Source: Bacteroidales bacterium
Lineage (GTDB): Bacteria; Bacteroidota; Bacteroidia; Bacteroidales; UBA932
Reading direction: 5' to 3'
Assembly: GCA_024692185.1 (NCBI GenBank)
Contig: JAILMV010000140.1
Location: 1 to 40,043, forward strand
DNA length: 40,043 bases
Positions within the stretch are counted from its first letter, which is position 1, and each line of letters starts with the position of its first letter. A program made the translations under genes and the position numbers. Shown in pieces: positions 30,215 to 38,901 of this stretch. A model generated the notes under the pieces. That model saw only the letters and a list, made by a program, of their open reading frames with translations, searched no databases and was not told the origin of the DNA.

Positions 30215-33200
30215 ATGAAACGCCTGGTTGTCCGGCTGGCCAAGATCCTCGGGATCATAGCCGGGATTCTAGCAGTAATCCTACTGGTCCTGCATCTGGT
30301 TCTCAACAGTAATTGGATGCGCAAGAAAGTGGACAAGATCGCCGAGTCCGTGCTCGTCGATGGCCAGCTGCGATATTCCAGGCTGCATTTCAAGACCTTC
30401 CCTTACATAGCGGCGGAGATCGACTCACTGTCGCTTACCTATCCCCACGAACTTTTCTCCGCATACGATAAAGTCGGAGTCCGCGGCCCTCTGCTCGCAG
30501 AAGGGCGCGGTGCCGTGGAAGATACCCTCCTTGCCGCCGACAGGCTTTCCGCCTCGGTGAATCTTTGGAGGATATTCGGCGGGCGGCTCCGGGTCAGGCA
30601 ACTGCAGCTGGACAGGCCCAAAATCTACTATCACGCCTATTCGGAGGGGCATTCCAACCTGGACATAATGGCCAAGTCGGAAGAGCCCGAAGATACGGTC
30701 AAGAAATCCTCCGGCCTGCCCTGGATATCCGTCAAGGATGTGGCAATCCGCAACAATCCCCGGATAGTCTATACCTCCCAGGCAGATACCGTGCACGCCA
30801 AGGTCACTTTCGACGAGTTCTCCCTCCGCGGGAACGTACGCCTCAAGAAGAACATACTTTCCTCCAAGATACGCAAGGCCCATCTCCGCCTGGACAGCCT
30901 GATGCTTGGCGGGCGCCTGCCTTCCGACACCCTGGCCGTGGTGGTGAACAACCTGGTGCTGGACAATCCCAAGACCAACCTGCTGGACCTGCTGCTGGAG
31001 GGAAATGCCCTTTACTTCTCGCCGTCCCTGGGGAGCCTCCGGGTGCCAGCCAAGCTGGATACCCGCCTAGGCTTCAGCAACCACCGCACACATTTCGACC
31101 TGGACCTCGACCATCTGGACGGAAACATAGCCTACGTTCCCCTGCGCGCAAAGGGCTTCTTCAGCAAGTTCGAAGACCACAGCTATGTGAAAGCCAGCGC
31201 TGGCATAGATTCCTGCAGCTTGGCCTCGGTACTGGACAATTATGCCAGGAACTTCGTGCCTGCCGCCAAGGACCTGCGCACCGATGCCTTGCTGAATCTG
31301 GGCATCGAAGCCGACGGCAATATCTCGGAAACCGAGTATCCTACGGTAGATGTGGCCCTGGACATCCCTTCCGGCCACGTTTCCTACCTGCCCAAGAGCA
31401 TCAGGGCCATGCTGGACCTCGCTGCCAAGGCCAATCTCACTGCCTCCGGAGCGCTTAGCGCCGACGTGGAGCGCTGCCATCTGCGCAGCAACGGCGTCAA
31501 GCTGGACCTGGACGGCGACGGACGCGACCTGATAGGGCGCGACCCTGCAGTTGCAGCAAAGCTGGGTGGATTCTTGATAATGGATTCGGTGATGCGTTAT
31601 CTGCCTAAGGACCTGGACATCCATTCTTCCGGAAAACTCGACTTGCAGGCCGACGTAAACGCCCATCTGAACGAACTCGAAGACTATATTTTCCGCAAGA
31701 CCCGCATCTCCTGCAGGCTGGCATCCGAGCGCCTGGCCGTCCGCATGCCTTCCCAGGATCTTTCCGCAATGCTGCGTGCTCCCGAGGTCAATGTCTCATC
31801 TGCCGAAAGCTCCATACAGCTCTCAGCCGATGCCGACAGCGTGTCGGTAGGCCTTTCCGATTCCTTCCATGCGGCCATCCGCGGAATGGTGAACCGGGCG
31901 AGTGTGAAGAAGGTGGAAAACAATGGAAAGATGGTCCCTCATCTGAGTTTCTCCACCACCGACGACCTGGTGAAACTCTATGCCGGGGATAATAAGATAG
32001 AAGCCGAAAATGCCCTGATATCGCTGGAGGCAATGCGCCGCGTGCGTAGGGCCCGTCCGCGCTTCAAACGCTTCCTGGACTCCCTGCAGAGGGTTTATCC
32101 CGGCGTGCCAAGGGATTCCCTGATGCGTAAGTTCCGTGCCGGAAGGCCGGTGGACGAACTCGCCTCGAAAGATCTGAAGGTCTCCTTGGACTCTTCCTTC
32201 GTGGCCCTTCTCAACCGCTGGCATCCGGGAGGTCTGGTATCCCTCGAAAACGCCTCGATAGTATCGCCTTCACTGCCTCTGAGGACCACCCTGAACTCCT
32301 TCGACATGGCGCTTGACGACGATGATGCCCAGATAGCATCCTTCAATCTGGACTGCGGCACCTCCGATATCGACCTGACCGGTTCGGTGGGTGGTTTCCG
32401 CCGCTTCATCCGCAACCGCGGACCTCTGAAGTTCAATTTCGACGTGCGCTCCCACCGCCTGAATGCCAACGAGATACTGGTGGCCATGCAGCAGGCCCCG
32501 TCTTCCGAAGATGTGGACGTGGAGACTGCCGATTTCGTGGTGGATTCGCTCGCTAATGCGACTTACGATCCTGCTACCAGCGAGATGAAGGCCATAGTGG
32601 TGCCCAAGAACCTGCGCGGCTCCATCAAGCTGAATGCCGACCGCGTGGATTATTCTTCGCTCGAGATCAGGCCTGCATCTGCCGAAATCAATATCCGCAA
32701 CCGCGTGCTGCAGGTGAAGGATGTGGATGTTCAGAGCAATGTCGGTCAGATCAAGCTGGATGCCTTCTACGCCTCCAAGAGCAAGTCGGATCTTTCCGCG
32801 GGTGTGGATCTCCATTTGATGGATATGCCCGCTTACGACATCATCCACATGCTACCTACCGTGGACGCGATGATGCCTGCGCTGAAGTCCTTCGAGGGCA
32901 ACCTGGCCTGCGACCTTTCGCTGACCACCCAGCTGGATACCAATATGAACGTGCTGACCCCCAGCTTGAATGGTTTGGTGAGGATTGCGGGAGAGGATCT
33001 GTTCATCAGGAATGCGGGCAGCCTCCGCAAGGTGACGCGCCTGCTGATGTTCAAGGACAAGAACATAGGTCAGATTCAGAATCTTTATGTAGATGCCGTG
33101 GTAGGGGACAACAGGGTGGAGGTATATCCTTTCATCCTGGGCGTGGATAAGTACAAGCTCGCCCTTGCCGGTACCCAGGGCTTCAACGGCAGCATGAAAT

Positions 33201-33748
33201 ACAATGTCTCGATTCTGGAGAGCTTCCTGCCCTTCCGTTTCGGTATCAATATCTTCGGCAACCTGGACAAATGGCGCTTTACCCTTGGGCGCAACAAGTA
33301 CCGCAACGGCCGAGTGCCTTCGTTCACCGCGGACCTGGATACCATGCAGGTTAATCTGCTGGACGTTATCCGCAATGTGTACAACCGTGGCGTAGAGAAT
33401 GCCATGGTGCAGATGGCCGAAGAGAACAAGAGGCTGGAGAAGTCCAAGATGCTGAACAGCTACACCGGCGCTCCTTCCGAGGAGATGCTTTCCAAAGAAG
33501 AGTTCCAGCAGGTAGATTCGCTCTTGTTCGTGATGCAGACCGACGAGGAGGCACAAGTGGCGGATCAGGAGGTAGATGCCGCAATGGATGAAGCTTTGGC
33601 TGCATTGACCGCTCAGCAGGCTGCCTGGCTGGACGAGCATCCTTGGGCAGAAGCTGCGATGACTCGGGCCGAGCAGCGTAAGGCCGAGCGTGAGAAGCGC
33701 AAGGCTGAGAGAGATGCTGCTGAAGGGAATGTGGCATTTAAAGAATAA
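30215..33748 (+). CDS. AsmA family protein, very long
   Basis: 1177 residues. One N-terminal membrane helix (~11-30) after 'MKRLVVRLAK', then a very long periplasmic part made of beta-rich repeats. 'RYSRLHFKTFPYIAAEIDSLSL' and 'LRVRQLQLDRPKIYYH' are AsmA N-terminal signatures. The C-terminal half contains the AsmA/DUF-like block ('FEGNLACDLSLTTQLDTNMN', 'GNLDKWRFTLGRNKYRN'). The end is a charged Lys/Arg/Glu tail. AsmA/YhdP-type proteins are thought to form bridge-like channels for phospholipid transport to the outer membrane. It closes the prfB-fumarase run. Confidence 0.88.
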   Translation: MKRLVVRLAKILGIIAGILAVILLVLHLVLNSNWMRKKVDKIAESVLVDGQLRYSRLHFKTFPYIAAEIDSLSLTYPHELFSAYDKVGVRGPLLAEGRGAVEDTLLAADRLSASVNLWRIFGGRLRVRQLQLDRPKIYYHAYSEGHSNLDIMAKSEEPEDTVKKSSGLPWISVKDVAIRNNPRIVYTSQADTVHAKVTFDEFSLRGNVRLKKNILSSKIRKAHLRLDSLMLGGRLPSDTLAVVVNNLVLDNPKTNLLDLLLEGNALYFSPSLGSLRVPAKLDTRLGFSNHRTHFDLDLDHLDGNIAYVPLRAKGFFSKFEDHSYVKASAGIDSCSLASVLDNYARNFVPAAKDLRTDALLNLGIEADGNISETEYPTVDVALDIPSGHVSYLPKSIRAMLDLAAKANLTASGALSADVERCHLRSNGVKLDLDGDGRDLIGRDPAVAAKLGGFLIMDSVMRYLPKDLDIHSSGKLDLQADVNAHLNELEDYIFRKTRISCRLASERLAVRMPSQDLSAMLRAPEVNVSSAESSIQLSADADSVSVGLSDSFHAAIRGMVNRASVKKVENNGKMVPHLSFSTTDDLVKLYAGDNKIEAENALISLEAMRRVRRARPRFKRFLDSLQRVYPGVPRDSLMRKFRAGRPVDELASKDLKVSLDSSFVALLNRWHPGGLVSLENASIVSPSLPLRTTLNSFDMALDDDDAQIASFNLDCGTSDIDLTGSVGGFRRFIRNRGPLKFNFDVRSHRLNANEILVAMQQAPSSEDVDVETADFVVDSLANATYDPATSEMKAIVVPKNLRGSIKLNADRVDYSSLEIRPASAEINIRNRVLQVKDVDVQSNVGQIKLDAFYASKSKSDLSAGVDLHLMDMPAYDIIHMLPTVDAMMPALKSFEGNLACDLSLTTQLDTNMNVLTPSLNGLVRIAGEDLFIRNAGSLRKVTRLLMFKDKNIGQIQNLYVDAVVGDNRVEVYPFILGVDKYKLALAGTQGFNGSMKYNVSILESFLPFRFGINIFGNLDKWRFTLGRNKYRNGRVPSFTADLDTMQVNLLDVIRNVYNRGVENAMVQMAEENKRLEKSKMLNSYTGAPSEEMLSKEEFQQVDSLLFVMQTDEEAQVADQEVDAAMDEALAALTAQQAAWLDEHPWAEAAMTRAEQRKAEREKRKAERDAAEGNVAFKE

Positions 33749-33752
33749 TTAT

Positions 33753-33760
33753 TATCTTTG
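33753..33760 (+). promoter_or_regulatory. Predicted -7 element of tRNA-Leu
   Basis: TATCTTTG matches TAnnTTTG and ends 10 bases before the mature tRNA 5' end. It lies just after the AsmA stop codon. No good TTG at -33. Confidence 0.55.
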
Positions 33761-33770
33761 CAACCCTTTC

Positions 33771-33851
33771 GCGGGTGTGTTGAAATGGTAGACAAGCCAG
33801 ACTTAGGATCTGGTGCTTCACGGCGTGAGAGTTCGAGTCTCTCCACCCGCA
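33771..33851 (+). tRNA. tRNA-Leu (anticodon TAG)
   Basis: 81 nt class II tRNA: acceptor GCGGGTG/CACCCGC, anticodon stem CCAGA/TCTGG with loop CTTAGGA (anticodon TAG), a long variable arm TGCTTCACGGCGT, T loop TTCGAGT, discriminator A. CCA is not encoded. It marks the border between the housekeeping region and a gene-poor stretch followed by polysaccharide-degradation genes. Confidence 0.97.
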
Positions 33852-33860
33852 CTTCCACTC

Positions 33861-33890
33861 AAAAGGCCGCCTTTCCAGGCGGTCCTTTTT
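33861..33890 (+). terminator. Intrinsic terminator after tRNA-Leu
   Basis: AAAAGGCCGCC pairs with GGCGGTCCTTTT with a single bulged base around the loop TTTCCA, followed by a T-run. It lies 9 bases after the tRNA 3' end. Confidence 0.8.
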
Positions 33891-33897
33891 CGTTCCG

Positions 33898-34024
33898 TGC
33901 GGGTGGATAGACGCTTGCTTCGCAAGCTTCCTCCATTCTGTCAGGGGCTCCGCCCCTAACGTACCCCGCCGCCTAACGTCCCTTGCGTCTTTGCTGGCGC
34001 AAAGACCGGGACCGGCGGTTCGCC
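33898..34024. repeat. Cluster of short palindromes downstream of tRNA-Leu
   Basis: Four compact perfect hairpins follow one another: GCTTGC-TTC-GCAAGC (33913-33927), AGGGGC-TCC-GCCCCT (33943-33957), GTCTTTGC-TGGC-GCAAAGAC (33987-34006) and GGCG-GTT-CGCC (34014-34024). In addition, TGCGGGTGGA at 33898-33907 is the exact complement of the last ten bases of tRNA-Leu. No coding frame explains the region. It resembles intergenic palindromic (REP-like) elements or a structured RNA or attachment region; which of these is undecided. Confidence 0.6.
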
Positions 34025-34031
34025 TGGCGGC

Positions 34032-34338
34032 TTATTGACCTTTACTCAGATGTTTCGGCGTGACCTGTAGAGGTTTTGGCGTAAAAGCTTTAATGGTCGT
34101 ACGCTTCTGGACGGTTTATATCTCCACTTTTACGCCGTAAGAGGCAAATTTGGAGAAGAGCTGTATCTGTGCTGTATAGACGGCTATAGAGGAACCTTCA
34201 TAGAAAGATTCTTTGAAGGACTGCTCATCCTCATAGAAGCAGAAGCTACGCTCCCGGCTCCATTCCCACGATATGATGCTCGCGGTTGGACTTGTTCCAC
34301 ACCGGCTCGAAATACAGCCCGGTCATTTCCTCCGCCAT
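34032..34338 (-). pseudogene. Degenerate coding remnant of unknown function
   Basis: Read on the minus strand, ATG at 34338 opens 'MAEEMTGLYFEPVWNKSNRE', ending in a stop after 'HHIVGMEPGA'. Shifting by one base at that point continues 'ERSFCFYEDEQSFKESFYEG', then 'IQLFSKFASYGVKVEI' to TAA at 34118-34116. The same frame then stays open ('TVQKRTTIKAFTPKPLQV...') to a second stop at 34034-34032. The protein-like composition across a frameshift and stop suggests a decayed gene. I do not recognise the family. It could also be chance coding potential. Confidence 0.4.
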
Positions 34339-34382
34339 GATAAAGGCCTACAACTGTATGATTCCCTCTTAGGCAAAACGGT

Positions 34383-34435
34383 CCCCCACCCCCAAAGCGA
34401 ACAGTTGCAATCTACCCTCGACTGAGGGTTGGGGG
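34383..34435. other. Structured sequence immediately downstream of the GH2 gene
   Basis: A tight hairpin ACCCTC-GACT-GAGGGT lies at 34414-34429, flanked by a C-run (34383-34392) and a G-run (34430-34435) that can pair as an outer stem. There is no T-tract on either strand, so it is not a standard intrinsic terminator, although it could mark the 3' end of the minus-strand operon. Confidence 0.4.
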
Positions 34436-34436
34436 C

Positions 34437-36206
34437 TTATTTTGAGTAATAATCCCTGACTACGAAGAAGGCCTGTTTCCGGCGGCCTTGTTCGTCGATG
34501 AGACCTTTGCGGTTGAAGTCGTCCTGTATGCCGGTGAGGGGCCGTTTGGGTGAGCGGAAATCCTTCAAGCACCAGGGACAGAGGCCACGGAGACTCGGAA
34601 GTTTGCCGAGCATCTCCAAGTTTTTGCGGTATAGCAACGCCAGATATTCTTCCGTAAAGAGTTCTTTATCGCTTCCATGGTTGCCATACAAGGCGCCTCC
34701 GCCGAATTCGCTGATCACCAATGGCTTGCCGGATGGGATTGACCAGACGAGCGAGTCGCAGTCCGCAGGCGTTCCGTTGTACCAGCCTATGTACTGGTTG
34801 ATACTAATTATATCGGTCAGGCTGATAAGTTCGTCTTCTACAACGGCATGTTGCGGGTTTGTGAGTTTCTTCTCCATTGCGGCACTGACAAGACGCGAAG
34901 GATCCTCCTCCCGGGTTCTGGCTATAAGACGTCCCAGGAAGGACAGTCTTTCCCTCGTGTGCGGGGTTTCATTGGCTACGGACCAAATGATTACTGCGGC
35001 TCGGTTGTAGTCCCTCCCTATCATCTCCAGAAGCTGGTTTTCGGCATTTGCGTAGGTTTCCTCGGAGGACCAGTCGATATTCCAGTAGCATGGAATTTCC
35101 TCCCACAGCAGGAAGCCCATTTCTTCGGCAAGCCGCACCATTTGTTCGCTGTGGGGGTAATGCGCAAGGCGCAAGAAATTACACCCCAGGTCCTTGGCTG
35201 CTTCCAGAAGTGCTTTTACATCTTCCTTGTTTTTACACCTTCCGGGGTTGGTGCCTATGGTCTCATCGTGCAGGGCTACTCCTTTAAGGAATACAGGCTT
35301 TCCGTTGAGGAGTATATCTTCTCCTTCAACCCGGACGGTCCTGAACCCGATGCGGTCTTCGATGCGGTCGACGCCGCTTGACAGGATAATGTCATACAGC
35401 CTGGGGTTATCCGGCGACCAAGGTTCCGGAGAAACCTTCAGCTTGAAATGGGCCACGCCGTCGCGTCCTGCGCAGGCTTTCTTCTTGATGCCAAGTTCAG
35501 GTATCTCAACCGTCACGGAACCGGTGCCTCCGTCGAGGGATACATCGAATGAGGCTTCCCTGCCGTCGAAGCGCATCCTCCAATCTTTGATAAACACTTC
35601 CGGTACGCTTATGAGCGTGACGTCCCGGGTGATTCCTCCATAGTTCCACCAGTCGAAGTTCTGGGTCGGAACCTCGGATACGCCTCGGGTGTTGTTCACC
35701 CAGACCACAAGACTGTTCGGCCCCTCCTGAAGTACATCGGTCACTTCAAATTCAAAGGGCGTGAATCCTCCTTTGTGTGTTCCGAGAATGACGTTGTTCA
35801 GGCCGACCATGCATTGGTAATTGACCGCCCCAAAATGAAGGAACCACCGCCGTCCTGCCACTTTTTGAAAATCAACAACCGTTCTGTACCAGATGGTTCC
35901 TTCATACAAATACAGCCGCTCGGACTGCGTGTTCCAGTCTCCTGGAACGGATAACTCCGGTGCCCTGTCGAAGTCGTATTCCACCAGTTTTGTCTTGTCC
36001 TGGTAGAAGTGCCTGTCGGCAAAGAAACGCTTGTGGGGCTTCTGAAGGGTCATGTGGTACTTGTATATTCCCGTGTCCATCGGATCTACTATATAGTTCC
36101 ACCGGCCGTTAAGGGGACGGCAGTCGCGCCCTCCGGCAAGGGTTGATGACATGAGGGGAAGGACGGTGAGCAGGAATACCCCAATAACGGATAACAGTCT
36201 TCGCAT
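34437..36206 (-). CDS. Glycoside hydrolase family 2, beta-glucuronidase-like
   Basis: 589 residues with an N-terminal signal peptide (MRRLLSVIGVFLLTVLPLMSS). Order: jelly-roll sugar-binding domain (~30-200, 'GDWNTQSERLYLYEGTIWYR'), immunoglobulin-like domain (~200-295), and a TIM barrel. Acid/base E413 is in 'IIWSVANETP' and nucleophile E500 in 'LVISEFGGGALYG'. Near the C-terminus N565-R-K567 ('DDFNRKGLIDEQGRRKQAFF') matches the NxK motif that binds the uronate carboxylate in beta-glucuronidases, so glucuronide or galacturonide is favoured over galactoside. The start overlaps the upstream gene stop by one base (TAATG). It is the last gene of the operon. Confidence 0.9.
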   Translation of the reverse strand: MRRLLSVIGVFLLTVLPLMSSTLAGGRDCRPLNGRWNYIVDPMDTGIYKYHMTLQKPHKRFFADRHFYQDKTKLVEYDFDRAPELSVPGDWNTQSERLYLYEGTIWYRTVVDFQKVAGRRWFLHFGAVNYQCMVGLNNVILGTHKGGFTPFEFEVTDVLQEGPNSLVVWVNNTRGVSEVPTQNFDWWNYGGITRDVTLISVPEVFIKDWRMRFDGREASFDVSLDGGTGSVTVEIPELGIKKKACAGRDGVAHFKLKVSPEPWSPDNPRLYDIILSSGVDRIEDRIGFRTVRVEGEDILLNGKPVFLKGVALHDETIGTNPGRCKNKEDVKALLEAAKDLGCNFLRLAHYPHSEQMVRLAEEMGFLLWEEIPCYWNIDWSSEETYANAENQLLEMIGRDYNRAAVIIWSVANETPHTRERLSFLGRLIARTREEDPSRLVSAAMEKKLTNPQHAVVEDELISLTDIISINQYIGWYNGTPADCDSLVWSIPSGKPLVISEFGGGALYGNHGSDKELFTEEYLALLYRKNLEMLGKLPSLRGLCPWCLKDFRSPKRPLTGIQDDFNRKGLIDEQGRRKQAFFVVRDYYSK

Positions 36207-37633
36207 TACAGTTCCAGCAGGGCTATGGCATTGTTATTCAACTCCAGTCGCAGAGTTCCGTCATCCGCAGGAAAGAGAGGAATCTCAGTGTATATGTGCT
36301 CGTCGTCGGTAAGGTGACAAAAAACTCTGCCGGGGTGGCTTCCTGCAACGGAAACCGTGATTTCGGCCAGGTTGCAGGTGTTGTTGTCGCCGTCGTAACG
36401 GGTAAGCAGGACAACCGGCCTGCCGTCCCTTACTGACGCTACCGCATATATGTCCCCGGCTCCGCCTTCAACCTTGCATTCACACTCCTTGTCTCCAAGT
36501 TTGCTCCATGCGTAAAATGCATAATAGAGCGGCATATGCTTATAAAGCTGAGTGTCATAGAAACCGCAATAATTTGTAGACGGCCGGTAATCGTAGTACA
36601 TCATCATATCGACCGGAGCATGCTGCAGGGCAGACATGGTCGCCATGGCAAACGCGGCGCCCTTAATGGAACGTCGGTTCTCATAGTTGTATCGTTCGTT
36701 GGTAAATCCGTCGCCGCCTTTGAGCCTCCGGTAGTTCCACTCGTTGAGAATCAGTTCGGCATTCTCATAGCCGTAATGCTTCATCCATCCCCGTATCAAG
36801 TCGGCCTCCATCAGGTAAACCGAAGGTTCAGCGCCGTATTTGTGCCATGAGATGAAATCGATGGGGACCTTGTTGCTCCGCATGTATTCGAAGAACTCCG
36901 GGAAATAAGTCTTGACGCCCTGGATGCGGCAGTAAGAGGGCCCGCCTATCTTCAGCTGAGGGAAGCATTTCTTAAGATGCTTTGCTGCAACCGCGTAGAA
37001 CTTATGGAATTCCTCGATAGTACCACCCCAGGTGCGCGGCAAGGTCTGCCAGCGGCCGGAGGACTGGTCCAGGTCGGCCTCGTTCCAGATTTCCCAGTAC
37101 TTTATCCCGTAATGGAAACCATCTGCCCAGCCTTCGTTATAATGACGTATGATGTGCTCGCAGATGCGCGCCCATTTCTTATAATCCTTAGGGGGATACA
37201 CATTGTATTTCGCAGCTGTCTGGTTTTCTATGGACTGACCCAGCCTGTAGAACGGTTCGCTGCCCGAATCGATTAATGTCTTGATATACAGATCTGTCTC
37301 CCGGAAATCGTATGCCGAAGGACAGTCGGGGTCTTTGTCGAAATCCGGGAATATATCGGTGACATCGACCAGGCGCTCTCCATAGCACTCTCCCAAACTG
37401 GCGTCGTGCGTGCGACTGTAAGGAATCTGAAGTATCCTGAAATCCTGCTGCTGCAAGTCGCTGTCATAAGATGGGCCGTTGTTGACCGCGTTCATAGGCT
37501 TGACAGGACCGATGACTACCGTCGGGTCAACCGTTACGCTGACCTTAACGGAGGTGATGTCCGGCTGGACTTCCTGGGCATACAACATAATCCCTCCGCT
37601 AAGATACAACGCCGCTAAGAGAAACCTTTTCAT
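36206..37633 (-). CDS. Secreted clan GH-A glycoside hydrolase, GH39-like
   Basis: 475 residues from ATG 37633, which starts the signal peptide MKRFLLAALYLSGGIMLYAQ; an ATG 15 bases earlier would overlap the upstream gene. The TIM-barrel signatures are 'YWEIWNEADL' (acid/base E185) and 'ELILNEWNY' (nucleophile E298), with 'FISWHKYG' between, as in GH39 beta-xylosidases and alpha-L-iduronidases. A small beta-domain follows ('LLTRYDGDNNTCNLAEITVS'). Family assignment is by motif, so GH51 or GH79-type relatives are not excluded. With the neighbouring GH2 it suggests attack on a uronic-acid-containing glycan. Confidence 0.78.
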   Translation of the reverse strand: MKRFLLAALYLSGGIMLYAQEVQPDITSVKVSVTVDPTVVIGPVKPMNAVNNGPSYDSDLQQQDFRILQIPYSRTHDASLGECYGERLVDVTDIFPDFDKDPDCPSAYDFRETDLYIKTLIDSGSEPFYRLGQSIENQTAAKYNVYPPKDYKKWARICEHIIRHYNEGWADGFHYGIKYWEIWNEADLDQSSGRWQTLPRTWGGTIEEFHKFYAVAAKHLKKCFPQLKIGGPSYCRIQGVKTYFPEFFEYMRSNKVPIDFISWHKYGAEPSVYLMEADLIRGWMKHYGYENAELILNEWNYRRLKGGDGFTNERYNYENRRSIKGAAFAMATMSALQHAPVDMMMYYDYRPSTNYCGFYDTQLYKHMPLYYAFYAWSKLGDKECECKVEGGAGDIYAVASVRDGRPVVLLTRYDGDNNTCNLAEITVSVAGSHPGRVFCHLTDDEHIYTEIPLFPADDGTLRLELNNNAIALLEL

Positions 37634-37638
37634 AGTAA

Positions 37639-38901
37639 CTATTTCCATTTTACGTTTCTGATATATACCTGCCGGCTGCCCTCGTGTACGGAGTTAAATG
37701 CCAACTGACTGCCGTCGGGCCGCCAGCGGGCGTGAAGGTCGCACCGGGAGTATTGCTCCTTATAATTATCAGGCACTAAGAATCGACCGAGGGAGATGAT
37801 TGCTTCATCTTCCAGACGCAAGAGCACCCAGCTGCGGTAGCCGTCTTTGTTCCAGTAGCCCTCGCTGCTCAGGAACTGTCCGTCCGGAGAGAAAACGCAG
37901 TGTCCGTCCCAGTCCATGATGCCGGGAGCAAGATGGCGCACGTTTTCCTCTTCTCCCACCTTGAAGACTGTGTGCGCCCAGCAACTTCCGCCGTCCCATA
38001 GGGCTGTTACAACCAGTGTTTCGCTGTCTTTCCAATTAAAATGGGAGCCCTTCCATCCGTCGGGGAAACAGCGCCGGAGATTTGTTCCATCAGTGTTGAT
38101 GGTTAAGGATACCGTATCCCAGTTATAGATGTAACCTCGTTCGGCCAATTGCGCCTTAAACCCTTCCACCGTGCGAGCAAGGAAGAATATCTTGCTTGCG
38201 TCCGGGCTGATGATGGTATGGCAGAAATAAGCCAGACCATCGTCAGAAGTGATTTCCGGCATCAGACTCCGGGCATCGGCGACCGACAACAGAAGCTTCT
38301 CTTCCCTTGTCTTGAGGTTGATCAGCCATAGTCCGTCGTCCTCCGGCCAGACCTCATCGAGCAGAGGGTCCTGTCCGTACCCGGCATAGCCATAGTCGGG
38401 GCGACATACCCTCAGGCGGGCGTAATTCAGACTGACGGCCCATTCGCCGGTAGGATCAACGGCGCTCACCGGCCTGGATACAATCCGCTCGCCACCGGTC
38501 TTCCAATTGAGGAGCACGGTCACGAAATGGCCGTCACGGAAGTCGTTGAAGGCACAAAGGCCGTCTTCCCAGGGAATCCAGTGGAACATCGCCGCTTCCT
38601 GAAAATTCCAGCAGGTGGTACGGCTGATTGGGATATAGCGACAGCTGTCGGCCAGGTCGACCAGTGCAACCGTCGCCGTATCCGTCTCTTCAGCCAGCCG
38701 TCCGGTGAAATCCGTACCCAACACGCAAACATAGCGGCCGTCAGGGCTCCAGGCGTTTATACCGAAATAGTTGGCGAGGAAATGGTCTTCCGGTCCTTGG
38801 CTGATAGCGTACGGCTCTCCGACCTCCGGGAAGGGAGGCAGTTGCCTGCCGCACGCAGTCAGGGCCAGGGTGCCGACCAGAACAAGTAAAGTTTTTCTCA
38901 T
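37639..38901 (-). CDS. TolB-like beta-propeller lipoprotein resembling oligogalacturonate lyase (PL22)
   Basis: 420 residues. Lipoprotein signal MRKTLLVLVGTLALTAC (Cys 17). Several propeller blades are visible ('AWSPDGRYVCVLG', 'TIISPDASKIFFLAR', 'CVFSPDGQFLSSEGYW', 'ARWRPDGSQLAFNS'). The series 'FCHTIISPD' (H228), 'NTDGTNLRRC', 'GSHFNW' (H287), 'WDGHCVFSPDG' (H334) and 'DLHARWRPDGSQLAFNSVHE' (H390) recalls the metal-binding layout of oligogalacturonate lyases as I remember it. Enzymatic activity is inferred; a non-catalytic TolB-like protein is the alternative. It overlaps the upstream PQQ-like gene by one base and is followed by the GH39-like gene after 5 bases. Confidence 0.65.
   Translation of the reverse strand: MRKTLLVLVGTLALTACGRQLPPFPEVGEPYAISQGPEDHFLANYFGINAWSPDGRYVCVLGTDFTGRLAEETDTATVALVDLADSCRYIPISRTTCWNFQEAAMFHWIPWEDGLCAFNDFRDGHFVTVLLNWKTGGERIVSRPVSAVDPTGEWAVSLNYARLRVCRPDYGYAGYGQDPLLDEVWPEDDGLWLINLKTREEKLLLSVADARSLMPEITSDDGLAYFCHTIISPDASKIFFLARTVEGFKAQLAERGYIYNWDTVSLTINTDGTNLRRCFPDGWKGSHFNWKDSETLVVTALWDGGSCWAHTVFKVGEEENVRHLAPGIMDWDGHCVFSPDGQFLSSEGYWNKDGYRSWVLLRLEDEAIISLGRFLVPDNYKEQYSRCDLHARWRPDGSQLAFNSVHEGSRQVYIRNVKWK

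Noticed and set aside
32852-33640. 262-codon minus-strand frame opposite the AsmA gene
   Set aside because: Antisense shadow, Leu/His-rich composition without recognisable motifs.
33891-34436. Insertion sequence or integrase gene next to tRNA-Leu
   Set aside because: No transposase or integrase motif and no terminal inverted repeats were found; only hairpins and a short decayed frame are present.
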